Assembly (NCBI GenBank): GCA_944384855.1
Contig: CALWUY010000001.1
Location: 62,001-126,000 of the forward strand
Direction: 5' to 3'
Length of the DNA: 64,000 nt
From: an uncultured Clostridia bacterium
Lineage (GTDB): Bacteria; Bacillota; Clostridia; Oscillospirales; Acutalibacteraceae
Position numbers and translations under genes: made by a program. Positions 16,934 through 25,706 of the stretch are shown piece after piece. Each line of letters starts with the position of its first letter. Position 1 is the first letter of the stretch. The notes under the pieces are model-generated. The model ran no database searches and was not told the origin of the DNA. It saw nothing but the letters and a program-made list of their open reading frames with translations.

Positions 16934-19189
16934 ATGAAGAGGTTAAGGTTTGTTGCAGTCGTTATGGCATGCGTTTTGCTTCTCGGCAGTTTTATGACGG
17001 GTTGCCGCAAAGGCGGAGATGAATACGAATATTTAAGCTACTGGGTTTATGATGACGAAGGCAACATAGTAAACGGAAACACTGAAGCCGGTGATAAAGA
17101 CGGTGATAAAGATTCAGATAATGGCACAGGAGAGATAGTGTCGGCAGGATTTGACCGTAACGAAGACGGTACAAGTACTGATAAAGAAACCGGTATAGTT
17201 TTCCTTGATGATGATCTTGACAACTGGAACAAGGTTTACGAACATGGTAAAACACTGCAGTTTGATACAAACGAACCGGCGCTGTTTGACGCTGATGCCT
17301 CGCGTGTCGTACGTCTTTGGGACGAAAACGGGTACAGCGATGACGCATGGTTTTCATACAAGCTTGATGCGGGAATATCGGAATTCGGTATAGTTACCTT
17401 CTGGGCAGACGAAGACAGTAATACAGACGGAGTTCAGTTTGACGACTCCACACTTCAAATAGCTGTTTCAAAGGATTATAAAAACTGGACTAAGCTTTCA
17501 AATCCCAAAACACAGGATTCGCCGTTAGGATTCGGCTGGAGCAAGAGAGAGTACAGATTCTATAATATAGACGATTCAAACATCTATATAAAAATTACAC
17601 TTGCAAATAAGCAAAATGCGAATGTTAATCCGAATATATCGCGTATACGTATTAACAACGTAGACAAGATGAATGATGCAGACCGTTTCCTTGAGGGACG
17701 CGCTTCAACCACATTCTATGTTGACGCCGAAGAAGGCAGCGACAATAACAGCGGTACATCACCCGACGATGCATTCAAGTCACTTTTCAAGGTGACCTCA
17801 AAATATTATCAGCCGGGCGATAAGATTCTGTTCAAATCCGGTCAGACATTTAACGGTTCTGTTACCTTCAAAGGCTATGGTGATTCTAAAAACGGTATTA
17901 CAATAGGTACTTACGGCGGTTCTGAAAAGGCGAAAATCAGCGCAAGATCGGGAAGCGGTATCACTTTAATGACCGATTATACCACCGTTGAAAACCTTGA
18001 GGTAACCAATTCTAAGGGAACTATCGGTATTTATGTATTGCCGGGCTCCTCGGGTAAGAAGAGCAATATAACCATACAAAACTGTTATGTCCATGATGTA
18101 AATACAAATGAAACTTCCTTTGTTTATGAGACAGGCGGTATAATCGTTTACGCTGACGGTGTTGAACCTACATGGATGGAAAATCTGGTTATAAAGAACA
18201 ACGTTGTAGAGAATGTTGCACGTACCGGTATACTTCTTACTACTCAGTGGGCCAATCGTCCGGGACGTTGGGGCAAAAACGAATACAAGAGCGATACAGA
18301 CGGATGGTATCCTTTTGAAAACTGCAAGGTAGTAGGCAATACAATTCAGGATTCACGCGGTGACGGTATAATGTGCTGCGGATGCCGTGATCTTGTGATA
18401 GAAAAGAATACGGTTAACAATGCGTTCTGCACCAAGAAGCAGAAAGGTGTTGCTGTTGCGGGTCTTTGGACGACGAACACCAACAATTCAATTATACAGT
18501 ACAATGATGTGGGTCATACAAATCTTCCTGGCGGTAATGCTGACGGTGAAGGATTTGATATCGATATTTCAGAACGCAACACCGTTATTCAGTATAATTA
18601 CAGCCATGACAATGCGGGTGGATTCCTTCTGATGTGTAACTTTACCGGCGGTGAGTCAATAAGCGGAGGTCATATTGTACGTTTCAATCTTTCTGTAAAT
18701 GATGCTACCAATTCAGGACAGGGCGTATTTATGATAGCTGACAGCAATCCGAATACACATATATATAACAATACTATATATATCGGCGGTTCGAAACGTA
18801 CTGTTAATCCGGTTTATCATTTCAACACACGCGATGTGGCGTCAAAGGATTTCACCTTTACAAACAATATTTTCTACGGTGAGGAATATAATACCTACGA
18901 ATGGCGCAACGGCGGCAGCGATTATGAGAACTTCAAATTTGACAACAATATTTTCGTAAACATCAATCCGCCGACAAACAAAGGAATAACGGTTACTAAC
19001 GCAAAGACTGATGATCCCAACTTTGCAAATAAGGGAATATCTTCCGACAGCAAACGCGAAGATGTCATCAAGGCATTTACGCCTAAAAACAAGATAAGCG
19101 GAGCGAGCAAGATATCGAACAACGGCGGTAAGGATATTACCGGAGCATCTATCGGAAGCAGCGCTTTTTACGGATGCGTCAAATACTGA
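16934..19189 (+). CDS. Beta-helix lipoprotein with an N-terminal discoidin-like domain
   Basis: A 751-residue lipoprotein. The ATG at 16934 is chosen because GGGAGG precedes it and it starts a clear signal peptide with lipobox SFMTGC (Cys24). After an acidic Asp/Gly-rich linker (about 35-75) comes a beta-sandwich-like domain (about 80-260) containing SYKLDAGISEFGI, possibly carbohydrate-binding. From about 265 the beta-helix begins (TTFYVDAEEGSDNNSG). It carries the same conserved points as the two cytosolic paralogs: RTGILLT, SDTDGWYP, GEGFDIDISERNT and QYNYSHDNAGG. It would act on the outer face of the membrane. The end GSSAFYGC is repeated in the next gene. Confidence 0.75.
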   Translation: MKRLRFVAVVMACVLLLGSFMTGCRKGGDEYEYLSYWVYDDEGNIVNGNTEAGDKDGDKDSDNGTGEIVSAGFDRNEDGTSTDKETGIVFLDDDLDNWNKVYEHGKTLQFDTNEPALFDADASRVVRLWDENGYSDDAWFSYKLDAGISEFGIVTFWADEDSNTDGVQFDDSTLQIAVSKDYKNWTKLSNPKTQDSPLGFGWSKREYRFYNIDDSNIYIKITLANKQNANVNPNISRIRINNVDKMNDADRFLEGRASTTFYVDAEEGSDNNSGTSPDDAFKSLFKVTSKYYQPGDKILFKSGQTFNGSVTFKGYGDSKNGITIGTYGGSEKAKISARSGSGITLMTDYTTVENLEVTNSKGTIGIYVLPGSSGKKSNITIQNCYVHDVNTNETSFVYETGGIIVYADGVEPTWMENLVIKNNVVENVARTGILLTTQWANRPGRWGKNEYKSDTDGWYPFENCKVVGNTIQDSRGDGIMCCGCRDLVIEKNTVNNAFCTKKQKGVAVAGLWTTNTNNSIIQYNDVGHTNLPGGNADGEGFDIDISERNTVIQYNYSHDNAGGFLLMCNFTGGESISGGHIVRFNLSVNDATNSGQGVFMIADSNPNTHIYNNTIYIGGSKRTVNPVYHFNTRDVASKDFTFTNNIFYGEEYNTYEWRNGGSDYENFKFDNNIFVNINPPTNKGITVTNAKTDDPNFANKGISSDSKREDVIKAFTPKNKISGASKISNNGGKDITGASIGSSAFYGCVKY

Positions 19190-19270
19190 TAAATCAGGAT
19201 TCTAATTGATAAACAGCGGTATTTAAAATATAAAATTTTTAATTCTGTACCGGCAGAGGAGTATGAAAGT

Positions 19271-22126
19271 ATGAGGATAATAAAAAAACGATTTTTATCG
19301 TTATTGCTGTCTGCAAATCTTATACTCTCTCTGTTCGGTACAATGCCGTTTACGGTTACTGCGGCTGATTTTAATCTTTCAGACACGGATGTAATATATA
19401 AAAGTGATGTTGACAGTATCAACGCTTATCTTGACAGTGTGGCGGATCCTTACAGTGAGCATGCTTTAAGGCTGAAAATAGCAGTTGAGTATTTAAGCAA
19501 CAGCGCTGCGCAAAGTGTAGAATATTCGGCTACCGCACCGGTATACGATACAACCGAAATGTCAGTAGTTGAAAGTGCTGCACAGAAATTCAGATACAAT
19601 GTAAATATAGAAGTACTGGCTGTAGCGCTTCCTGCTATGGGAGCTCAAAAGGTATATTACGGCGCGTTGTATGAAACCAAAAGCGCCACACGCGAAGAGC
19701 TTATTGCTTTTGAAGGCGATGATGCACATACTTCTGAAGCGGCGGCAATCGGTAAAATCAAAAATTTCAGTATAACGGTAAACCGTTCCGGTACTGAACT
19801 CGGGCTTCGCACATCGGTATTACCGTATATACGTTGGATTGATGCTGCCGGTGAGGAACATATACTTTATTCAGATGAATCAGTTTCAAAGTCTCCCGTA
19901 GGATGGCTGAAAAGTGCCATAGATATATGTCTTTCAAATAAACAGTCGGCTGCATATTTATCATATATAACACGTGTCAACAAAATGTCTGAAATGGATT
20001 CTTACAGTGGCATAGATCTTTTCAGTCTGTTTGAAGCTATTGCATCTACCACGAACCAGATTGAAGCGCTTTCGGTGCTGAAAACGTATAAACAGGACGC
20101 GGATAAGGATTTTTATTATACTCTTATAACAGATCTTTTCAGCTTTACGCTTTCGGCTAATGTAAATGCGGCAGAGACACCGAGTTATTTCAACGATCCG
20201 CTTAATAATTTGAACAATACATATTCAAACTCAGGCAGCTGGTCGATTGATTCGGGGAATCCTGCGGTATTCGGTGATAATTACCGTTTGTTCCGTTCAG
20301 GAAGCGGTGATGCGTCGATTACATACAGGCTTGATGCGGGCATATCTGAATTTTCGGTCAGTGCGTTTTTCCCGGGAGCCAGTTCTGCAGACGCTTTAGA
20401 TGATTCGCTGATTCAGATATATACTTCGCAGGACGGATCGAACTGGACAGATGCGTTGAATCCGGAAATTGAAAATATCGGTTCATCATACGGATATTAC
20501 AAAAGGATTTACAGATGTTACGGTATCAATCCGTTAAACAAATATGTAAAGGTTGTATTGCCGGATAAATCGGTTGCGTCTCCGCTGCTTACACAGGTCC
20601 GGATAAACAAAATAGACAAAGAGGAATGCCGGTTTGAAGGCAGACTTTCCGCTACATATTATGTAGATGCAGAAAACGGCAGCGACTCAAACAGCGGTCT
20701 TTTCACTAACGAAGCATTCAGAACGCTTTCCAGGATAAGCGGCAAATATTTTCAGCCGGGCGACAGGATACTTTTCAAATCCGGCCAGACATTTTACGGA
20801 CAACTGAATATAAGCGGCTGCGGCAGTGACGAAAGCCCGATATTTGTCGGAACCTACGGAGGAGAGGAAAAAGCCAAGATATGCGCTTCTGTGGGTTCGG
20901 CGGTGACGGTTATTTCAGAGCATATAGTTATAGAAAATCTTGAAATCACTAATCCGGTCGGCACGGCAGGTATCTTAATAACAACCTGCGGGGAAGGCAT
21001 TAAAAGCGATATTACAGTCAGAAACTGCTATATACACGATATTGATGTCAATGAGCGGCAGTTTGCCTATCAAAGCGGAGGCATAGTGGCTTTTGTTGAC
21101 GGTGTCGAAACCGCATGGTTTGACGGGGTTGTAATTGAGAATAACATAATTGAGAACACCGCAAGAACGGGAATTTATTTGGGAACCGTATTCGCGGCGC
21201 GTCCGGGAGTATGGGGTATAAATAACTATGTAAGCGATGACGAAGGCTGGTATCCGCTTACCGACTGCATAGTACGCGGCAATGAAGTGACAGACGCCCG
21301 CGGTGACGGGATAATGGCGGTCGGTGCCAAAAACATTCTCATAGAGAGAAATACGGTAAACAACGCGTTCTGTACTCAGCTGCAGAGAAGCGTAGCCTGT
21401 GTGGCATTATGGACGACCAATACAAATGACGCCGTCATGCAGTATAACGATGTAGGTCATACAAATCTTCCGGCCGGCAATGCGGACGGAGACGCATTTG
21501 ATATTGACATAGCTTCGGTCAGGACTGTAGTCCAGTATAATTACAGTCATGATAATGCGAGTGGTTTTTTGCTTATATGCAATTTCGGAGACGGGTACAA
21601 AATAAGCCGTGACCATACTGTAAGATTCAATCTTTCTGTAAATGATGTTGCCGCTGCGGGACAGGGAGTATTTATGCTTACCGGAGCAAATCCGGGTACC
21701 GAAATTTACAATAATACCGTATATATGGGCGGCACTTCACGTGCGGTACAGCCGGTATATCATTTCGGCGACACGACCTCGGATTTTACCTTTACTAATA
21801 ATATTTTTTACGCTGAAGATAATATTGGTCTGATCTGGGGCAATACCGGCGCCGATTATATTGATTTTGTATACAGAAACAATATTTTTTGGAATGTGGA
21901 AATACCCGGCAATGCAGGTGTAACTGTCCTGGACGCGGTTACGGATATTGATCCGGGCTTTGCAGACGTTTCAGTTTCGCCTGACGGGACACGGGAAGAT
22001 GTAATTTCCGGATTTACGCCTACAGCGAGTTTGGCGGGAGCAGAGATTATTCAGAATAACGGCGGTAAAGATATTACCGGAGAGTCTATAGGAAGCAGCG
22101 CTTTTTACGGATGCGTTTCATACTGA
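19271..22126 (+). CDS. Secreted beta-helix protein with an extra N-terminal domain
   Basis: A 951-residue exported protein. A signal peptide (1-31) ends near TVTAADF and has no lipobox. Residues about 35-300 form a region not seen in the other three copies, with a helical stretch and YNVNIEVLAVALPAMGAQK. A discoidin-like segment with YRLDAGISEFSVS follows (about 310-455). The beta-helix then runs to the end, with TYYVDAENGSDSNSG, RTGIYLGT, YVSDDEGWYP, GDAFDIDIASVRT and QYNYSHDNASG. From about residue 310 it parallels the lipoprotein next to it, so the pair arose by duplication. The target glycan and reaction are unknown. Confidence 0.72.
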   Translation: MRIIKKRFLSLLLSANLILSLFGTMPFTVTAADFNLSDTDVIYKSDVDSINAYLDSVADPYSEHALRLKIAVEYLSNSAAQSVEYSATAPVYDTTEMSVVESAAQKFRYNVNIEVLAVALPAMGAQKVYYGALYETKSATREELIAFEGDDAHTSEAAAIGKIKNFSITVNRSGTELGLRTSVLPYIRWIDAAGEEHILYSDESVSKSPVGWLKSAIDICLSNKQSAAYLSYITRVNKMSEMDSYSGIDLFSLFEAIASTTNQIEALSVLKTYKQDADKDFYYTLITDLFSFTLSANVNAAETPSYFNDPLNNLNNTYSNSGSWSIDSGNPAVFGDNYRLFRSGSGDASITYRLDAGISEFSVSAFFPGASSADALDDSLIQIYTSQDGSNWTDALNPEIENIGSSYGYYKRIYRCYGINPLNKYVKVVLPDKSVASPLLTQVRINKIDKEECRFEGRLSATYYVDAENGSDSNSGLFTNEAFRTLSRISGKYFQPGDRILFKSGQTFYGQLNISGCGSDESPIFVGTYGGEEKAKICASVGSAVTVISEHIVIENLEITNPVGTAGILITTCGEGIKSDITVRNCYIHDIDVNERQFAYQSGGIVAFVDGVETAWFDGVVIENNIIENTARTGIYLGTVFAARPGVWGINNYVSDDEGWYPLTDCIVRGNEVTDARGDGIMAVGAKNILIERNTVNNAFCTQLQRSVACVALWTTNTNDAVMQYNDVGHTNLPAGNADGDAFDIDIASVRTVVQYNYSHDNASGFLLICNFGDGYKISRDHTVRFNLSVNDVAAAGQGVFMLTGANPGTEIYNNTVYMGGTSRAVQPVYHFGDTTSDFTFTNNIFYAEDNIGLIWGNTGADYIDFVYRNNIFWNVEIPGNAGVTVLDAVTDIDPGFADVSVSPDGTREDVISGFTPTASLAGAEIIQNNGGKDITGESIGSSAFYGCVSY

Positions 22127-22266
22127 GTTGTTTTACCGGCAGTCAATGCAGAAATATTAAAAACCGGTGTTCAATTTTTATTTTAAAAATCCGCACTATT
22201 TTTTGGTAGTTTTACAGCACAAAACGCTGTACAAAATAAATTTTTAAAAATGGAAGGGGAATTTTT

Positions 22267-25146
22267 ATGAAAAATGCAAAACGTATTATCTCGCTTATTA
22301 CTGTTTTGGCGATGATAGCTGTTATGTTCAGCGCCGTAGGATTTAATACGGCTGCCGGGGATATAACCTACATTGGCAGGACCTCGCCTGAGGCGTATGC
22401 ATGGCTTGAGAATGCCGACGGCGTGCGGGATGATACACTGGTAATTGCCGATGCTACGGTCGACAACCAACCGGGAGGGAAGAAAATCAAAAACGCGGAA
22501 GGCGAATTTGTTTCAGGCGCTATGGTTTTCCATTTTACCGACGATGTCAAGAATTTAAGTATGCAGGCAGGGTACAGCACATCAGACTATTTGGGACGTG
22601 TTACTGTTGAGGCTTCGGCGGACGGCAAGAACTTTACTCCGGTTGATATGACGCTTGTTTCGCAAAGCGGCTATTACTGGAAAGGAGCTTATGCTTATCA
22701 AAACGATATTTATGCTTCCGTAAATGATTTTGCGGCAGAACAGCATATCCGTTATATTAAGGTTAATATTCCTACCAAAACTTCAAATGCGGCTCCCGGT
22801 CTTACCTCAATCAGTTATAACACATACGGAAGCGTGCTTGAAGAATACGATGCAACTGTCACAGCTGACAAGGCTGTAGCAACAGAAGGCGAGCTTATCT
22901 ATGCAGGACCTTCATTCAGTTCGGATTTTTATTATTTTAATCCATCGGGCTCGGTTACTTTCAGTTCTGCGAATTACGCTCCTATAACTGATTTCAGCGC
23001 AAGGGTGTTGCTGCACAATCCTTATATGAGCACTTCACTTATAGCCCAGGTTTCTTCCGACGGCATTAATTTTTCCAATGTATCGTTGGCGTTTAAAAAT
23101 GCGGGATTGCATAATCCGGCATGGGATTGCGACGAGTATGACGTTTACGGATCGTTCAGAGCAGATGACAATATAAGATATGTAAGGTTTAAGCTTACTA
23201 ACACCATTACATGTGCCGCGGGTATCAGAAACTTTAAATACAATGAAGCGGATGTCGATATAATATACTGCAATTCGTTTGACATCGCAAACGGCACAAC
23301 TACTGACGGTAATGTGATAACTGCAAGTCCGGCAGGTGAGAACGGATATCTTCTGACAAACAACGGAAGTGCGGTTTCCGGCTCAATGATTTATTATGAT
23401 GAGGATGGTATAACCAACTTTAGCGCAGAATATGCACAGGTATTCGGCATTTACGGTGAAATTTCTATATGGGCTTCAGTTGATGGCAGTGATTGGGTAC
23501 CTGCACCCGGAGCGGATACAAATACCGGAGTTACATATGCCGGCGATCAAAACTGCCACAGACATGTATATTCAGGAACGCTGTCTCCATCGGCAGGATA
23601 TAAATACATAAAAGTACAGATCGATAACGGCGAAGCCGATCAGAGATTCCCTGCGGTATTTTCGATACGCTACAATAAAGCATCGCAATTTGGCAGGGCA
23701 AATCCTTCGGAGCCGACCTCCGAGCTTAAAGAAAGCTACAGCGTTACCCTTTCGGCTAACGACGAAAGTATAGTTAAGACCTCTGATTATGAAGGCGCTG
23801 CTTTCTCATCTGCGTCTGCAGCTACCGGAGAAATCGGTTCAGATTACTATGCCTTCTATCAGGGCGGCGCTTCGCGCAGCGGCTGGATAGATATATACAG
23901 CGGCGGCGTAATAACCGATTTCAGAATTGACGCGTTTACAGGAAATATGGATATGTATAGCGGTCAGCTGCAGCTTTTGGTTTCTTCTGACGGCGAAACC
24001 TGGCTGCCTACTCAGCCTGCGGGAAATGAAGCTTACGATCAGAGACCTGCATGGGGCGATCTGTGGGGCAGAAGCTTCTACGGCACACTTAAAGAAAACG
24101 AAAATATTCACTATATAAGGGTTGTTTACACTACCGCTTGGCTGCAGTTCCTGCCGGCAGTAAGAAGCATTTCTTACAATTATGTTTCGGTTGAAGACAG
24201 CTGTGATGATTTAAGCGATGTTTATGAAATATCTGTGAATGCAACTGACGCTGAGGTTACGCCTTATGTCGAAGGCTCTCAGTACCGTGTAGCCGACGCA
24301 CAGATACCTTCGTTCTATGCTTTCTTTGACGAGAGTGGAGCATGGCAGCCCGGCGAGATCGTATTCACAAGCGAGTCAGCCATTACAGAGTATAAGATAG
24401 ACGCGTTCAGCGGAAATACCCCGAATTTCGGAATGCTGAAATTTTCAGCGTCATCTGACGGTATAAATTATGTTAATATCAATCCGTCAAAATACACTTA
24501 TGATACCCGCGGCGGCTGGGCTGATATGGCAGGCAACTATTTCTACGGTAAGCTGCTGGCGTCTGCCGATATTCATTATATCAAGATAGAATATGCAGAA
24601 AAGGGAACATGGATTCAGTTCGCGCCGGCTGTAAGAATGATGTCCTATAACACGGTTGACAGCTGTGAAAGCATAGGTCATGATTATGTGCTTACCCAAA
24701 CGGTTCCGGCTACCTGTACCGAAGACGGATACACTGAATATGTATGTTCGCACTGCGATGATGTAAAAACAGAAACCATAGCAGCTACCGGACACAAATT
24801 TACAAATTACGTTTCAGACGGAAACGTTACTCCTACTACCGACGGCACCAAAACTGCTACATGTGACAACGGCTGCGGCGCTACCGACACGATTGTTGAC
24901 GAAGGCTCAAGGCTTGTATGCGTTGATGAGGAAATCGCCGACTTTGATAATGACGGAGAAATAACAGCGGTTGACTACACAACTATGAGAAAGAATCTGA
25001 TGAGCGGTATAAGCGGAGACGTCAACGGTGACGGAGTTACAGATATACTTGACCTTATAAGATTCAAAAATTATTTGCTTTCCGCTGCTGACGGACCTAT
25101 AATAGACGCGGGCGGTTCAACCGATACGCCTGCAAATATGGATTAA
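22267..25146 (+). CDS. Secreted multi-repeat protein with a C-terminal dockerin
   Basis: A 959-residue exported protein with a signal peptide (1-31, cleaved near NTAAGD). Five beta-rich repeats of 115-155 residues follow, each ending in a strand of the type IRYIKV plus an ISYN-like close. They resemble F5/8-type C (discoidin) sugar-binding modules. Residues about 801-889 hold a Cys-rich CTEDGYTEYVCSHC-type repeat common in gut Clostridia wall proteins. Residues about 890-940 are a dockerin: two calcium loops, DFDNDGEITAVD and DVNGDGVTDILD, each followed by a helix. Dockerins bind cohesins of cellulosome-like scaffolds or surface anchors; no cohesin is encoded in this window. No catalytic domain is apparent, so a targeting or binding role is inferred. 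Confidence 0.75.
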   Translation: MKNAKRIISLITVLAMIAVMFSAVGFNTAAGDITYIGRTSPEAYAWLENADGVRDDTLVIADATVDNQPGGKKIKNAEGEFVSGAMVFHFTDDVKNLSMQAGYSTSDYLGRVTVEASADGKNFTPVDMTLVSQSGYYWKGAYAYQNDIYASVNDFAAEQHIRYIKVNIPTKTSNAAPGLTSISYNTYGSVLEEYDATVTADKAVATEGELIYAGPSFSSDFYYFNPSGSVTFSSANYAPITDFSARVLLHNPYMSTSLIAQVSSDGINFSNVSLAFKNAGLHNPAWDCDEYDVYGSFRADDNIRYVRFKLTNTITCAAGIRNFKYNEADVDIIYCNSFDIANGTTTDGNVITASPAGENGYLLTNNGSAVSGSMIYYDEDGITNFSAEYAQVFGIYGEISIWASVDGSDWVPAPGADTNTGVTYAGDQNCHRHVYSGTLSPSAGYKYIKVQIDNGEADQRFPAVFSIRYNKASQFGRANPSEPTSELKESYSVTLSANDESIVKTSDYEGAAFSSASAATGEIGSDYYAFYQGGASRSGWIDIYSGGVITDFRIDAFTGNMDMYSGQLQLLVSSDGETWLPTQPAGNEAYDQRPAWGDLWGRSFYGTLKENENIHYIRVVYTTAWLQFLPAVRSISYNYVSVEDSCDDLSDVYEISVNATDAEVTPYVEGSQYRVADAQIPSFYAFFDESGAWQPGEIVFTSESAITEYKIDAFSGNTPNFGMLKFSASSDGINYVNINPSKYTYDTRGGWADMAGNYFYGKLLASADIHYIKIEYAEKGTWIQFAPAVRMMSYNTVDSCESIGHDYVLTQTVPATCTEDGYTEYVCSHCDDVKTETIAATGHKFTNYVSDGNVTPTTDGTKTATCDNGCGATDTIVDEGSRLVCVDEEIADFDNDGEITAVDYTTMRKNLMSGISGDVNGDGVTDILDLIRFKNYLLSAADGPIIDAGGSTDTPANMD

Positions 25147-25176
25147 TCGGCAATCGGATTGCAGACGGAGATTGTT

Positions 25177-25617
25177 ATGCGACACGGCTTATTAAAGTAT
25201 ACAGTTGCTTTAGTTGTATTTACGGTATGTTTTTTGTTTTGCGGCTGTGACAGGGAAGAAACAGAAAGCAGCACATATTCAGGAAACGCCGAAAATTCGG
25301 TCTCCGTTTACGAGGGAACGAATGGTTCCGAAACTTTCAAAGAAAATCCCGCTTCCGCCCATCAGGGCGGAAGCGGAGATTCAGAAAAAACTGAAGAAAC
25401 AGAAAGTTTTTCTGAGAAAACCGAAGTTACAATTGAACCCGAAATTACTGACGAAAACAACAGTGATTTTTCAGGTTCGGGAAGTACCGCCCAATCATCG
25501 GAGATTCTGTCGGGAGAGCGGGAAGAGGATGATTTGGTTACGTCAAGTTATGATACATCCGGAATAAATCCGTGGGATACCGACGGCGACGGGTATTATG
25601 ACTTCAAGATACCTTAA
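25177..25617 (+). CDS. Small acidic lipoprotein with a C-terminal DxDGDG motif
   Basis: A 146-residue protein of unknown function. The ATG at 25177 follows a GGAG site; an upstream TTG would spoil the signal peptide. The signal ends at Cys24 (LFCGC), so it is probably lipidated. The rest is low-complexity, rich in Glu, Ser and Thr, as expected for a flexible stalk. It ends with WDTDGDGYYDFKIP, a calcium-binding-like DxDxDG loop. It stands 30 bp after the dockerin gene and before the membrane-anchored repeat protein, so it may be an accessory surface part. Confidence 0.6.
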   Translation: MRHGLLKYTVALVVFTVCFLFCGCDREETESSTYSGNAENSVSVYEGTNGSETFKENPASAHQGGSGDSEKTEETESFSEKTEVTIEPEITDENNSDFSGSGSTAQSSEILSGEREEDDLVTSSYDTSGINPWDTDGDGYYDFKIP

Positions 25618-25706
25618 GAGCGCTTGCTCATAAGAGAGCATAGCTGCGGCGGGTTATATCAGTTGTGTTTTCTTATGGGCAAAACTAAAAAATGGGAGTG
25701 AATTAT

